Below are positions 1 through 9,970 of a DNA stretch of 64,000 nucleotides, piece after piece. Under the pieces are notes generated by a model that saw nothing but the letters and a program-made list of their open reading frames with translations, was not told the DNA's origin and searched no databases. The stretch is from Pseudomonas xantholysinigenes. GTDB taxonomy: Bacteria; Pseudomonadota; Gammaproteobacteria; Pseudomonadales; Pseudomonadaceae. A program made the position numbers and the translations under genes. The DNA lies in contig NZ_CP077095.1 of assembly GCF_014268885.2 (NCBI RefSeq), positions 372,001-436,000 on the forward strand, read 5' to 3'. The first letter of the stretch is position 1. Every line of letters begins with the position of its first letter.

Positions 1-349
1 CCAGCTTGGCCACCTTGCCTTTGTCGCTGACGCACAGGCGCGAACCGCGGTGGCGGCAGACGTTGTGGAAGGCATGCACCTTACCTTCGGCACCGCGTAT
101 CACGATGATCGGGTTCTTGCCGATCTGCAGGGTGATGTAGTTGCCCTTGGTCGGGATCTCGCAAACCATGCCGGCGATCAGCCACTCCTTGTGGAAGATC
201 TCCTGCATGTCGATCTGGAACAGGCGCTCGTCGCAGTAGAACGGTTGCGGCAGCGAGTAGGTGCGCTCGCGGGTCTGCAGCATCTCGGCGGTGGCCTTGC
301 GTGCAGGTTCCAGTGGATCGCCCAGGCTCAGGGTTGCGGTGACGTCCAT
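1..349 (-). CDS. gbcA: Glycine betaine demethylase, Rieske subunit (N-terminal part, runs off the window)
   Basis: This is the first 116 codons of a Rieske non-heme iron oxygenase subunit; the gene continues beyond the left edge. The protein starts MDVTATLSLGDPLEP and reaches the beginning of the Rieske centre, with NVCRHRGSRLC visible at about residues 96-106 (the C-x-H half of the 2Fe-2S ligand set). In Pseudomonas GbcA with GbcB oxidatively demethylates glycine betaine to dimethylglycine with release of formaldehyde. It is divergent from the reductase gene gbcB, with a shared intergenic region of about 300 bp. The specific assignment rests on this pairing, since a Rieske N-terminus alone would fit several oxygenases. 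Confidence 0.9.
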   Translation of the reverse strand, partial: MDVTATLSLGDPLEPARKATAEMLQTRERTYSLPQPFYCDERLFQIDMQEIFHKEWLIAGMVCEIPTKGNYITLQIGKNPIIVIRGAEGKVHAFHNVCRHRGSRLCVSDKGKVAKL

Positions 350-647
350 CGTGTGGTCCTCGGGGCCGCGTGCGGCCGGCAAAAGGTGGCTAATCGTTGT
401 TGTTATGCCGCAAGGCGGTCTGCTTTGGGATACAGCAGTTGGTTTTGCCGAGGAGTGTGCGTTCGGGCACTGAAACGACCATGTCCATGGGCGACATGGC
501 CGAATCGAATTCCGACGCGCCAGCCCCTGTAGTGCGGGGCTGGTCGCGATAAGCACGCCGATGTCGCGGATGGGAATGTACGGCGCCGGCGGGATGCGCA
601 TTATCGGAGCCATAAGAAAGGCCGACAGTCGGCTGCTGGAGATGAAC
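350..647. other. Divergent gbcA/gbcB intergenic region
   Basis: These 298 bp separate the divergent start codons of gbcA and gbcB and must hold both promoters. The one clear structure is the perfect dyad listed separately at 479-499. No convincing -35/-10 pair could be picked by eye. In P. aeruginosa the AraC-family activator GbdR controls these genes; whether it binds here is not decided by the sequence alone. Confidence 0.6.
479..499. promoter_or_regulatory. Perfect inverted repeat, candidate operator between gbcA and gbcB
   Basis: CCATGTC and GACATGG form a perfect 7+7 bp dyad around a 7-base spacer, 130 bp from the gbcA start and 149 bp from the gbcB start. The position fits an operator or activator site shared by the divergent genes. 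The binding protein is not known from the sequence; GbdR is the natural candidate because it regulates gbcAB in related species. Confidence 0.35.
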
Positions 648-1748
648 ATGTCCGATACCTTCCTCAATCCGGTCACCACTCAGACCTGGGCCAATGGCCG
701 CCACATCGTGCGCTGCGTCAAGGTCATCCAGGAGACCTGGGACGTGCGCACTTTCTGCTTCATGGCCGACCAGCCGATCATGTTCTTCTTCAAGCCCGGG
801 CAGTTCGTCACCCTGGAGCTGGAGATCGAAGGCCGGCCTGTGATGCGTTCATACACCATCTCCAGTTCGCCGTCGGTGCCCTACAGTTTCTCGATCACGG
901 TCAAGCGGGTGCCGGGCGGGCAGGTGTCGAACTTCCTCCACGACACCATGCACGAAGGCGCAGAGTTGCCGGTGCACGGGCCGGTGGGGTTGTTCAACGC
1001 CATCGATTTCCCGGCGGGCAAGGTGCTGTACCTGTCCGGTGGTGTCGGCATCACCCCGGTGATGTCCATGGCCCGCTGGTTCTACGACACCAACGCCAAT
1101 GTCGACATGGTCTTCGTGCACAGCGCCCGTTCGCCGAAGGACATCATCTTCCACCGCGAGCTGGAACAGATGGCCTCGCGCATTCCCAATTTCAGCCTGC
1201 ATATCGTCTGCGAGAAGCACGGGCTGGGCGAGCCGTGGGCGGGCTATCGCGGTTACCTCAACCAGCGCCTGATGGAGCTGATCGCCCCGGACTACATGGA
1301 GCGGGTGATCTTCTGCTGCGGCCCGACGCCCTACATGAACGCGGTCAAGCGCATGCTCGAGGCGGTTGGCTTCGACATGCACAACTATCACGAGGAATCA
1401 TTCGGTGCGACGCCGCCGGAAGCCAAGGCCGATGCCGTGGAGCACGCGGAAGCGGCGGCCGATGCGCCGGAAGTGGACGTGGCCGACCTCAACCTGGTGG
1501 AGTTCGTCGGCAGCGACAAGAGCATCCGCGTGGCCCCGGGCGAAACCGTGCATGCGGCGGCGGCCAAGCTCGGGTTGATGATCCCCAAGGCCTGCGGCAT
1601 GGGCATCTGCGGCACCTGCAAGGTGCTCAAGCTCGGCGGCGAGGTGGAGATGGAGCACAACGGCGGGATCACCGAGGAGGATGAGGCCGAGGGCTACATC
1701 CTGTCGTGCTGCAGCGTGCCGAAGGGGGATGTGCGCATTGAGTATTGA
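648..1748 (+). CDS. gbcB: Glycine betaine demethylase, ferredoxin reductase subunit
   Basis: The 366-residue protein has the class of a phthalate-dioxygenase-like reductase fused to a plant-type ferredoxin. An FAD-binding barrel carries RSYTISS at about residue 68, an NAD-binding domain carries GGVGITPVMSM at about 127, and the C-terminal ferredoxin has the cluster ligands ACGMGICGTCK (C-x4-C-x2-C) plus a final Cys near residue 354. It passes electrons from NAD(P)H to the GbcA Rieske oxygenase. The reading frame is open for 29 more codons upstream, but ATG 648 is chosen because GGAG lies 6 bases before it and the protein then starts MSDTFLNP as in known GbcB proteins. Confidence 0.92.
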   Translation: MSDTFLNPVTTQTWANGRHIVRCVKVIQETWDVRTFCFMADQPIMFFFKPGQFVTLELEIEGRPVMRSYTISSSPSVPYSFSITVKRVPGGQVSNFLHDTMHEGAELPVHGPVGLFNAIDFPAGKVLYLSGGVGITPVMSMARWFYDTNANVDMVFVHSARSPKDIIFHRELEQMASRIPNFSLHIVCEKHGLGEPWAGYRGYLNQRLMELIAPDYMERVIFCCGPTPYMNAVKRMLEAVGFDMHNYHEESFGATPPEAKADAVEHAEAAADAPEVDVADLNLVEFVGSDKSIRVAPGETVHAAAAKLGLMIPKACGMGICGTCKVLKLGGEVEMEHNGGITEEDEAEGYILSCCSVPKGDVRIEY

Positions 1749-1802
1749 TCTGTGTTCGTAGGGGCCGCAACGCGGTCCTGGTGACATGGGGGCCTGATAT
1801 TT

Positions 1803-2633
1803 TTGCCAGTTCCACTGCCGCTGCATCGCTGCCAATCTTTAGTCGGAATCCTCGACGAGGGGCTGTGGCCAGTGCTTGTCTACCTGCTTACCTGTGACAG
1901 ACAGAACAGCCCCATCGGCGGTGTTGGGTATCCTGGCCGCAGCTATACGGCCTATGGTGCGGTACCGTTACCGATCGGCCCGATGACAGGTTTCTGTGGC
2001 CAGCCACGCGATGCGCGAATGGATCGTTATCCATTTGGTAATGGCCACCGTCGGTACAACCCTGTTTTGATGCGCTTTCATGAGCCTGATCCGCTGAGCC
2101 CGTTCGACAAGGGCGGCATCAATGCGTACATGTATTGTGCGGGGGATCCGGTGAACCGGTTTGATCCGACTGGCGGGTACTCCGCCTTGGTCTCGCAGAT
2201 CATTCAGCGCTCCGGGACCATCGCATTGCATACCGCCTCGCCGCTGGCTTTGTTGTTGGGGCCAGAGCCCAAGGGGGCGTTGGCGGTGAACGCCACACGG
2301 GTTGCCTTGGCTGGCTCCGCCACCAGTGTGGTAGCAGCAGGATTGGGGTTGGCTGGGGTGGGAGCGGCAACTTATGTTGCCAATGCTGGGACCGCTCTGC
2401 TGGCAGCGGGCGCAGGAACTCGAGTTGCCAAGGCGGTCTGGGAGAATCGAGCGGAGCTCTGGCAGTATGTCAAGGAAAGGGTCAGCACCAATGTAAGGGC
2501 AGTGCTGGGCCTGCCCAGAGAAACAAACAAGCCATTGACAACCGATGGAGTTCCCAAGGTTCGGGTATTCACGCTTGACGACAAACCTGTTTCACCAGAA
2601 GAAGCCAGGAGTGGCATCAGGATCTCAACCTGA
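1803..2633 (+). CDS. Orphan RHS-core protein with hydrophobic C-terminal tip (candidate polymorphic toxin; 5' end uncertain)
   Basis: The middle of this roughly 276-residue frame contains the RHS-repeat-associated core signature: YNPVLMRF at about residue 85, then SPFDKGGINAYMYC and DPVNRFDPTG at about 113-122. The following 150 residues differ completely from the second RHS gene of this window and include a long Ala/Gly/Val-rich hydrophobic stretch, as in membrane-acting tips. No ATG with a ribosome binding site precedes the core; the frame opens with a TTG at 1803, so the 5' end may be degraded or the start non-canonical. No immunity gene follows: the next gene is an unrelated chemoreceptor on the other strand. 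A toxin role is inference from family precedent. Confidence 0.6.
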   Translation: MPVPLPLHRCQSLVGILDEGLWPVLVYLLTCDRQNSPIGGVGYPGRSYTAYGAVPLPIGPMTGFCGQPRDARMDRYPFGNGHRRYNPVLMRFHEPDPLSPFDKGGINAYMYCAGDPVNRFDPTGGYSALVSQIIQRSGTIALHTASPLALLLGPEPKGALAVNATRVALAGSATSVVAAGLGLAGVGAATYVANAGTALLAAGAGTRVAKAVWENRAELWQYVKERVSTNVRAVLGLPRETNKPLTTDGVPKVRVFTLDDKPVSPEEARSGIRIST

Positions 2634-2688
2634 TGCCATTGGGTTGGGGTTGGCTAATTGCGGGCTTGCCCCGCGATGGCTGTGAAAG

Positions 2689-4314
2689 TCAGGTACGGAA
2701 TCGAGCCACCAGGCCGTTCAAGTCCACCGCCAGGCGCGACAGCTCGGCACTCGCCGCGCTGGTCTGATGCGCCCCGGTAGCACTCTGCACCGACAGGTCG
2801 TTGATGTTCACCAGGTTGCGGTCGACCTCGCGGGCCACCTGGGCCTGCTCCTCGGCGGCGCTGGCGATTACCAGGTTGCGCTCGTTGATCTGCGCCACCG
2901 CGCCGGCGATGGTGTCCAGCGCCAGGCCCGCGCCACGGGCGATGTTCAGGGTCGACTCGGCGCGTTCGGTGCTGGTGCGCATCGAGTCCACGGCCTGTTC
3001 GGTACCGCCCTGGATGCTGCCGATCATCCGCTCGATCTCGCTGGTGGACTGCTGGGTACGATGGGCCAGGGCGCGTACTTCGTCAGCGACCACGGCGAAG
3101 CCACGGCCAGCCTCACCGGCGCGGGCGGCCTCGATGGCGGCGTTGAGCGCCAGCAGGTTGGTCTGGTCGGCCAGGCCGCGGATCACGTCGAGCACCTTGC
3201 CGATATCACGGGACTGCTCGGCCAGCTGGCTGATCAGCTTGGCGGTGGCCTGCACGTCGCCGCTCATGCGCTCGATGGCGCCCACGGTCTCCATCACCAG
3301 GTCGCGGCCATCGCCAGCCGAACGGCTGGCCTCGCCGGAGGCTTCGGAAGTGCTCACAGCATTGCGCGCGACTTCTTCGACGGCGCTGGTCATCTCAGTA
3401 ACGGCAGTGGCGGCCTGCTCGATCTCGTTGTTCTGCTGCTGCAGGCCACGGGCGCTTTCGTCGGTGACGCTGTTCAGCTCCTCGGCGGCGGAGGCCAGCT
3501 GGGTGGCTGAGCCGGCGATCAGCTGCAGGGTGTCGCGCAGCTTGTCCTGCATCTTGGCCATGGCCTGCAGCAGGCGCGCGGCCTCGTCGGTGCCGTCGGG
3601 GCGAATGCTATGGGTGAGGTCGCCTTCGGCGATCTGCTCGGCGGCCTTGAGCGCTTCCTCGATGGGCTTGACGATGCTGCGGGTCAGCAGGAAGGCGAAC
3701 AGCAGGGTCAGCACGGTGGCGGCGACCAGCAGGCCGATCACCAGGGCGAAGGCGCCGGCGTACTGGCTGGCGGCGGCGGCGTTGGTGTCGGCGGTCTGGT
3801 CGGTGTTGATGCGCACCAGGGTGTCCATGACCTTGTTGATCTGCTCGGAGTTGGCCAGCAGGTCGCTGTTGAGCAGGTCGCGCAGGGCATCCAGGTCGCC
3901 GGCCTGGCTCAGGCTGCGCATGCGCGCCTCGAGCTGGCGGTATTGGTTGAGCAACTGGCCATATTGGTCGAACGCGGCCTTCTCGTCAGTGGCGGTGACC
4001 AGCGGTTCATAGATGCTGCGGGCCTTGTCGATTTGCGCATTGCGCTCGTCGAGCAGGCGCAGGGTCTCCTGCTGGGTGGCCGGTTCGCGGTTGAGCAGCA
4101 GGCGGTAGGAGAGGGTGCGCAGGCGCAGGTTCAGCGCGGTCAGTTCGTCGAGGGTCTTGATGCTGGGCACGCTGATTTCTTCGATGGTCACGCCGGCCTG
4201 GCGAATGTTGCCCATCTGGATCAGCGAGAAGATACCCAGGCCAAGCATCAGCACGCCGATCACGGCGAAACCGAGCAACGCACGGGGCGCGATATTCATA
4301 TTGCGTAGGGACAT
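2689..4314 (-). CDS. Methyl-accepting chemotaxis protein with small periplasmic helical domain
   Basis: The 541-residue protein has a first membrane helix at about residues 9-30, a roughly 155-residue mostly helical ligand-binding region of the four-helix-bundle type, a second membrane helix near 187-212, a HAMP domain beginning [10 protein letters not shown], and a cytoplasmic signalling domain with the hallmark hairpin tip [19 protein letters not shown] followed by [15 protein letters not shown]. It should signal through CheA/CheW; the ligand cannot be read from the sequence. The frame is open to 4353, but [16 protein letters not shown] is the usual start of this Pseudomonas receptor group. 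No strong ribosome binding site supports any candidate, so the start is uncertain by up to 13 codons. Confidence 0.85.
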   Translation of the reverse strand: MSLRNMNIAPRALLGFAVIGVLMLGLGIFSLIQMGNIRQAGVTIEEISVPSIKTLDELTALNLRLRTLSYRLLLNREPATQQETLRLLDERNAQIDKARSIYEPLVTATDEKAAFDQYGQLLNQYRQLEARMRSLSQAGDLDALRDLLNSDLLANSEQINKVMDTLVRINTDQTADTNAAAASQYAGAFALVIGLLVAATVLTLLFAFLLTRSIVKPIEEALKAAEQIAEGDLTHSIRPDGTDEAARLLQAMAKMQDKLRDTLQLIAGSATQLASAAEELNSVTDESARGLQQQNNEIEQAATAVTEMTSAVEEVARNAVSTSEASGEASRSAGDGRDLVMETVGAIERMSGDVQATAKLISQLAEQSRDIGKVLDVIRGLADQTNLLALNAAIEAARAGEAGRGFAVVADEVRALAHRTQQSTSEIERMIGSIQGGTEQAVDSMRTSTERAESTLNIARGAGLALDTIAGAVAQINERNLVIASAAEEQAQVAREVDRNLVNINDLSVQSATGAHQTSAASAELSRLAVDLNGLVARFRT

Positions 4315-4590
4315 GGAGGCGGTTTCCAAGGCAGATGAGGTGCCGCGATCCATGCGACTGAGAGTGACCTGCCGAGCTATCGGTCGTGACCGGCGAGTCT
4401 TGAGGCCGAAATGATGAAACTGTGAGCCAGCTATCTATTTTCCTGACCAGCGGTTGATCCAGGTCGGAACAAGGCGGGGGTTGGCCTGTCAACCTGACCG
4501 GGTAAACACTTCCTGAATCCTATATTTAATGGCGGGGGCGCAGGTTTTTCCTTATCGTGTGCGCCCTCTGCAACAACCCGAGATAGACGC

Positions 4591-4821
4591 ATGTTGGAAA
4601 CTTCCCTGAATCAACTCGAGCAACTGGTCAGCGACCTGATGCACAAGAACGCCCAGCTGACCGAACAGAACACCAGCCTCAGCCAGGAACTGGCCCAGGC
4701 CAAGGAAGAGAACGACAGCCTGCAGTTGTCCCTGATGGAACAGGAAGAGAAGCACGGCGCCACCGCCGCCCGCATCCAGGCTCTGGTCGAGCGCGCCAGC
4801 GCAGGTGTCGTGAACGCATGA
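4591..4821 (+). CDS. Small coiled-coil protein upstream of a ZapA-like gene (ZapB/TIGR02449-like)
   Basis: The 76-residue protein is almost wholly a predicted coiled coil, with heptad-spaced Leu and many Glu/Gln (LNQLEQLVSDLMHKN onward to about residue 68). Small proteins of this kind are encoded directly upstream of zapA in many gamma-proteobacteria. Its stop overlaps the start of the next gene by ATGA, so the two are translationally coupled and probably interact. A role in cell division is inferred from the partner. It could equally be an unrelated short coiled coil. Confidence 0.7.
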   Translation: MLETSLNQLEQLVSDLMHKNAQLTEQNTSLSQELAQAKEENDSLQLSLMEQEEKHGATAARIQALVERASAGVVNA

Positions 4822-5120
4822 GACTGCACGCGCAGCCGGTCAACGTCGTGTCGATCCTAGGCAACGACTATTCGCTCAAGGCGCCTGAAGGCCAGGAAGA
4901 AACCCTCTCCCAGGCCGTGCGCATGCTCAACGTTGCCTTGGCTGAAACCAAGCGTAACTACCCGACCCTGATCGGCGACAAGCTGCTGGTGCTGGCGGCC
5001 TTGAACCTGTGCTCCAAGCAGATCGAACTGCAGCGCGAGCACGCCCAGACCCTCGAGCGCACCCAGGCGCAGATCGATGCTACGGTCGACGCCATAAGCC
5101 GGACCATCAGCGACCAGTAA
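4818..5120 (+). CDS. zapA: ZapA-like cell division protein
   Basis: The 100-residue protein fits the ZapA family: an N-terminal beta region with VNVVSILGNDYSLKAPEGQEE, followed by two helices containing the LLVLAALNLCSKQIEL segment typical of ZapA, and a C-terminal coiled coil. ZapA bundles FtsZ filaments at the Z ring. It overlaps the upstream coiled-coil gene by 4 bp. The canonical Pseudomonas zapA normally precedes 6S RNA and a 5-formyl-THF cyclo-ligase gene; here it is followed by a REP element and a chemoreceptor instead, so this may be a second, divergent ZapA-like protein rather than the housekeeping copy. Confidence 0.75.
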   Translation: MRLHAQPVNVVSILGNDYSLKAPEGQEETLSQAVRMLNVALAETKRNYPTLIGDKLLVLAALNLCSKQIELQREHAQTLERTQAQIDATVDAISRTISDQ

Positions 5121-5134
5121 AACGTTCACGCATT

Positions 5135-5210
5135 CCCTGTGGGAGCGGGTTTACCTGCGAAGACGTCGGTTAAGCCATCATTGTCTTCGCGGGTAAACCC
5201 GCTCCCACAG
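5135..5210. repeat. Paired inverted REP elements (family A, TAAA variant)
   Basis: Two REP units with core GCGGGTAAACCCGCTCCCACAG face each other here, between the zapA-like stop and the mcpH-like promoter. The left unit carries one change (TTTACCTGC). A transcript through the pair could fold into a long hairpin. Confidence 0.9.
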
Positions 5211-5252
5211 ATGCTTTGTGCTGTCGCAGATTGCTGGAATAACTGGATACTT

Positions 5253-5266
5253 AAGTGTATACACTT
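5253..5266. promoter_or_regulatory. Perfect 14-bp palindrome AAGTGTATACACTT upstream of the mcpH-like gene
   Basis: AAGTGTATACACTT is a perfect palindrome centred about 40 bp before the chemoreceptor start codon, in an otherwise AT-rich promoter region. The GTATAC core resembles operators of several GntR-family regulators. The regulator itself is unknown. Confidence 0.45.
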
Positions 5267-5299
5267 CCCGAAAAACAATAATTATCGGGGAGCAAGGGC

Positions 5300-7237
5300 A
5301 TGCTTATCTGGCGGCGAAGCATCCAGTGGCAATTGATCGCAAGCATGGGCGCCGCCCTGCTGGCGAGCATCCTGGTGGTGGTGGCGATCTACACGGTGGC
5401 ACTCAACCGCCTCACCGAACGCTACCTGGTCGACACGGCGCTGCCGGCCAGCGTCGAGGCCATCCGCAACGATATCGAGCGCATGCTCGGCCAACCGCTG
5501 GTGGCCGCGGCGGACATCGCCGGCAACACCCTGCTGCGCGACTGGCTGGCCGCCGGCGAAGACCCTGGCGAACTGCCGCGCTTCATCGAATACCTCGACA
5601 CCGCCAAGCAGCGCAACCGCGCCTTCACCACCCTGTTCGCCTCCACCAGCACCGGCCACTACTACAACGAGAAGGGGCTGGACCGCACCCTCAGCCGCGC
5701 CAACCCCAAGGACAAGTGGTTCTACGGCTACATCGACAGCGGCGCCGAGCGCCTGATCAACATCGATATCGACGGCTCCACCGGCGAGCTGGCGCTGTTC
5801 ATCGACTATCGGGTCGAGAAGGACGGCCAGTTGGTCGGCGTGGCCGGCATGGGCTTGCGCATGACCGAACTGTCGAAGTTGATCCACGACTTCAGTTTCG
5901 GTGAGCACGGCAAAGTGTTCCTGGTGCGCAATGACGGCCTGATCCAGGTTCACCCCGACCAGCAGTTCAGCGGCAAGCGCCAGCTCGCCGAGCAGTTGGA
6001 TGGCGAGGCGGCCAAGGCCGTGCTGGTGGGGGGCGAAGGCCTGCGCAGCAGCCGTTTCCAGCGTGACGGCGAGGACTACCTGGCCCTGGGCTTGCCGCTA
6101 CGCGACCTGAACTGGACGCTGGTGGCCGAGGTGCCGGAGGCTGAGATCTACGCCCAGGCACGCCAGGCCATCTGGCAGACCTGCCTGATCGGCGGTGCGG
6201 TGGCGCTGCTGTCGCTGGTGCTGGTGGTATGGCTGGCCCGTGGCTTGGTGCGGCCCATCCGCCAGGTCACCGCGGCGCTGGTGCAGATCGGCAGTGGCGC
6301 GGGCGACCTCAGCCATCGCCTGGACGATGCGCGCCAGGATGAGCTGGGCGACCTGGCCCGTGGTTTCAACCGCTTCCTCGACAGCCAGCGCGAGCTGATC
6401 GGCGAAGTGTTGCGTACCACCGAGCGCCTGCACCTGTCGGTGGAGCAGGTGACCCAGGTGGTGGACAACACCGCCGAGCGCTCGGGCCGCCAGCAGGAAA
6501 TGACCGAAATGGTCGCCACCGCCGTGCACGAGATGGGCCTGACGGTGCAAGACATCGCGCAGAACGCCGGCTCCGCCGCCCACGCCTCGCAGTCGGCGCG
6601 CGACGAGGCGTTGCAGGCGCGGGAGGTGGTGCGCCGTTCGATCGACAATATCGAAGGTATGTCCGGGGAAATCGGCCGTGCCGCCGAGGCGGTCACGCAA
6701 CTGGCCGACGAAGTCGCCTCGATCGACGAGGTGCTGGCGGTGATCCGCGGCATTTCCGAACAGACCAACCTGCTGGCGCTCAATGCCGCCATCGAAGCGG
6801 CCCGTGCCGGTGAGATGGGCCGGGGTTTTGCCGTGGTGGCGGACGAAGTACGTACCCTGGCGCGGCGCACCCAGCTTTCCACCGACGAAGTGCAGCAGAT
6901 GATCCAGCGTCTCAAGCACGGTGCCGGCACGGCGGTGGCGTCGATGCAGGCCGGGCGCGAAGCAACGGGCAATGGTGTCGACTCGAGCCAGCGCACCGGG
7001 GCTTCGCTGGGGGCGATCACCGACCAGGTCGAGCGCATCAGTGGGATGAACGAGCAGGTGGCCACGGCGACCGAGCAGCAGTCGGCGGTGACCGAGGAGA
7101 TCAACCGTACGGTGCAGGGCATTTCCGACCTGGCGCGGCAGACGGCCAGCGAAGTGCAGGGGTGCCGCGAGCAATGCCAGGCATTGCGTGGGTTGGCCGA
7201 TGACCTGGCGCGGCAGATGGGTGGGTTCAGGCTTTAG
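5300..7237 (+). CDS. mcpH: Methyl-accepting chemotaxis protein with double-Cache domain, McpH-type
   Basis: The 645-residue receptor has a membrane helix at about residues 12-34, a periplasmic double-Cache (dCache_1) domain of about 250 residues ([14 protein letters not shown] and [20 protein letters not shown] mark it), a second helix near 290-313, HAMP, and the signalling hairpin with [19 protein letters not shown] at about 490. The start ATG is preceded by GGGGAG. Size, domain type and position next to ltaE-glyA match P. putida McpH, a chemoreceptor for purines and their derivatives; the ligand assignment is by this orthology only. A perfect palindrome lies in its promoter. Confidence 0.85.
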   Translation: MLIWRRSIQWQLIASMGAALLASILVVVAIYTVALNRLTERYLVDTALPASVEAIRNDIERMLGQPLVAAADIAGNTLLRDWLAAGEDPGELPRFIEYLDTAKQRNRAFTTLFASTSTGHYYNEKGLDRTLSRANPKDKWFYGYIDSGAERLINIDIDGSTGELALFIDYRVEKDGQLVGVAGMGLRMTELSKLIHDFSFGEHGKVFLVRNDGLIQVHPDQQFSGKRQLAEQLDGEAAKAVLVGGEGLRSSRFQRDGEDYLALGLPLRDLNWTLVAEVPEAEIYAQARQAIWQTCLIGGAVALLSLVLVVWLARGLVRPIRQVTAALVQIGSGAGDLSHRLDDARQDELGDLARGFNRFLDSQRELIGEVLRTTERLHLSVEQVTQVVDNTAERSGRQQEMTEMVATAVHEMGLTVQDIAQNAGSAAHASQSARDEALQAREVVRRSIDNIEGMSGEIGRAAEAVTQLADEVASIDEVLAVIRGISEQTNLLALNAAIEAARAGEMGRGFAVVADEVRTLARRTQLSTDEVQQMIQRLKHGAGTAVASMQAGREATGNGVDSSQRTGASLGAITDQVERISGMNEQVATATEQQSAVTEEINRTVQGISDLARQTASEVQGCREQCQALRGLADDLARQMGGFRL

Positions 7238-7249
7238 ATGGGTGTTGGA

Positions 7250-7336
7250 TTGTTCGCGGGTAAACCCGCTCCCACAGGTTGGTCACTGCCCTTGAAGACG
7301 GTGCCGGATCTGTGGGAGCGGGTTTACCCGCGAAAG
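7250..7336. repeat. Paired inverted REP elements (family A, TAAA variant)
   Basis: Two nearly perfect REP units (TTCGCGGGTAAACCCGCTCCCACAG, in two parts either side of the centre) face each other between the convergent ends of the mcpH-like gene and ltaE, where they may stop read-through from either side. Confidence 0.9.
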
Positions 7337-7343
7337 CGTTCGG

Positions 7344-8384
7344 TCAGGCAGCAAAGATGGCGCGGATATCCGCCGCCAGTTCACGCACCCGCGCTTCCTG
7401 GGTGTCCCACGAGCACATGAACCGCGCGCCGCCGCTGCCGATGAAGGTATAGAAACGCCAGCCCTTGCTGCGCAGCGCCTCCAGCGCATGCTCCGGCATC
7501 TGCAGGAACACCCCGTTGGCCTCCACCGGGAACATCAGTTCCACCCCTGGCAGGTCACCCACCAGCGACGCCAGCAATTGCGCGCAGTGGTTGGCATGCT
7601 GGCCATGGCGCAACCAGGCGCCATCTTCCAGCAGCCCGACCCACGGCGCCGACAGGAAGCGCATCTTCGAGGCCAGTTGCCCGGCCTGCTTGCAGCGGTA
7701 GTCGAAGTCCTCGGCCAGGTCGCGGTTGAAGAACAGGATCGCCTCGCCCACCGCCATGCCGTTCTTGGTGCCGCCGAAGCACAGCACATCGACCCCGGCC
7801 TTCCAGGTCAGCTCCGCAGGGCTGCAACCGAGGAACGCGCAGGCATTGCTGAAGCGCGCGCCGTCCATGTGCAGGTTCAGGCCCAATTCCTTGCAGGTGG
7901 CGCTGATCGCCTTGAGCTCGTCGGGGCGGTACACCGTGCCCACCTCGGTAGCCTGGGTGAGGGTCACCACGCGTGGCTTGGGGTAGTGGATGTCCTGGCG
8001 TTTGAGTGCCACTTCGCGGATCGATTGCGGCGTCAGCTTGCCGTTGACGCTGGGCGCGGTCAGCAATTTGGAACCGTTGGAAAAAAACTCCGGCGCGCCG
8101 CATTCGTCGGTCTCGACGTGGGCGGTCTCGGAGCAGATCACGCTGTGGTAGCTCTGGCACAGCGAGGCCAGGGCCAGGGAGTTGGCGGCGGTGCCGTTGA
8201 AGGCAAAGAACACCTCGCAGTCGGTTTCGAACAGCTTGCGGAAGTACTCGGCGGCGCGTTCGGTCCACTGGTCGTCGCCGTAGGCGCGTTCATGGCCCTG
8301 GTTGGCCTTTTCCATGGCGGCCCAGGCTTCGGGGCAGATACCGGAATAGTTGTCGCTGGCGAATTGCTGGTTGTTGTTGGTCAT
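7344..8384 (-). CDS. ltaE: Low-specificity L-threonine aldolase
   Basis: The 346-residue protein is a PLP-dependent fold-type I enzyme cleaving L-threonine and allo-threonine to glycine and acetaldehyde. The PLP lysine lies in CFGGTKNGMAVGEA at about residue 207, and HMDGARFSNA provides the conserved Asp/Arg region. The start MTNNNQQFASDNYSG has AGGACA a few bases upstream; 88 further open codons are REP-derived and rejected. It lies divergent from glyA. Both enzymes produce or consume glycine, which fits the C1/glycine theme of the region. Confidence 0.93.
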   Translation of the reverse strand: MTNNNQQFASDNYSGICPEAWAAMEKANQGHERAYGDDQWTERAAEYFRKLFETDCEVFFAFNGTAANSLALASLCQSYHSVICSETAHVETDECGAPEFFSNGSKLLTAPSVNGKLTPQSIREVALKRQDIHYPKPRVVTLTQATEVGTVYRPDELKAISATCKELGLNLHMDGARFSNACAFLGCSPAELTWKAGVDVLCFGGTKNGMAVGEAILFFNRDLAEDFDYRCKQAGQLASKMRFLSAPWVGLLEDGAWLRHGQHANHCAQLLASLVGDLPGVELMFPVEANGVFLQMPEHALEALRSKGWRFYTFIGSGGARFMCSWDTQEARVRELAADIRAIFAA

Positions 8385-8701
8385 GACGCCTGTCCTTTTG
8401 TACGACGCAGGATCGCACTCTAAACCATCGATTTGGCGGTTGCCTATACAGGCCCGGGCTTGTGTCACCTGTGCCGGCCTCTTCGCGGGTAAACCCGCTC
8501 CCACAGGGTGTGGCGCAATCCCTGTGGGAGCGGGTTTACCCGCGAAGAGGCCGGCACAGACAAACCCAGCAGCCAATGTCGTAAACGCGCCATTGCAAGG
8601 CGCGCGCAGGCATCTGTGCCCCCCGGCCCGGCCATACCATCGCTGCAAAGGGTGAGAAGACCCTCACTAGACAAGAAACGATCGCTGCCGGGAGATACAC
8701 G
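8385..8701. other. Divergent ltaE/glyA intergenic region
   Basis: These 317 bp separate the divergent ltaE and glyA start codons. They hold a perfect REP pair (8471-8559), a short hairpin CGCGCC-N7-GGCGCG at 8586-8604, and the glyA ribosome binding site GGGAG just before 8702. No glycine riboswitch-like structure was recognised. Confidence 0.6.
8471..8559. repeat. Perfect inverted REP pair (family A, TAAA variant)
   Basis: GTGCCGGCCTCTTCGCGGGT and its continuation through CCCGCTCCCACAGG are repeated in exact inverse orientation about 17 bases apart, giving an approximately 36-bp stem, the longest REP pair in the window. It sits in the ltaE/glyA divergent promoter region rather than at a gene end. 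Confidence 0.92.
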
Positions 8702-9955
<1,254 letters not shown>

Positions 9956-9970
9956 GTGGAGCAGAACACC

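Noticed and set aside
2657..2675. Terminator between the first RHS gene and the chemoreceptor gene
   Set aside because: GCGGGCTTGCCCCGC is a lone half-REP-like hairpin without a T tract; too weak to call.
5121..5299. 6S RNA (ssrS) expected after zapA
   Set aside because: The gap is mostly a REP pair and an AT-rich promoter; no 6S-like long rod or conserved bubble was seen.
8586..8604. Glycine riboswitch or attenuator before glyA
   Set aside because: Only a short CGCGCC hairpin is present; no tandem aptamer features.
8385..8648. N-terminal extension of ltaE
   Set aside because: The extra 88 codons translate the REP pair ([12 protein letters not shown] type peptides) and lie before a start with a good ribosome binding site.
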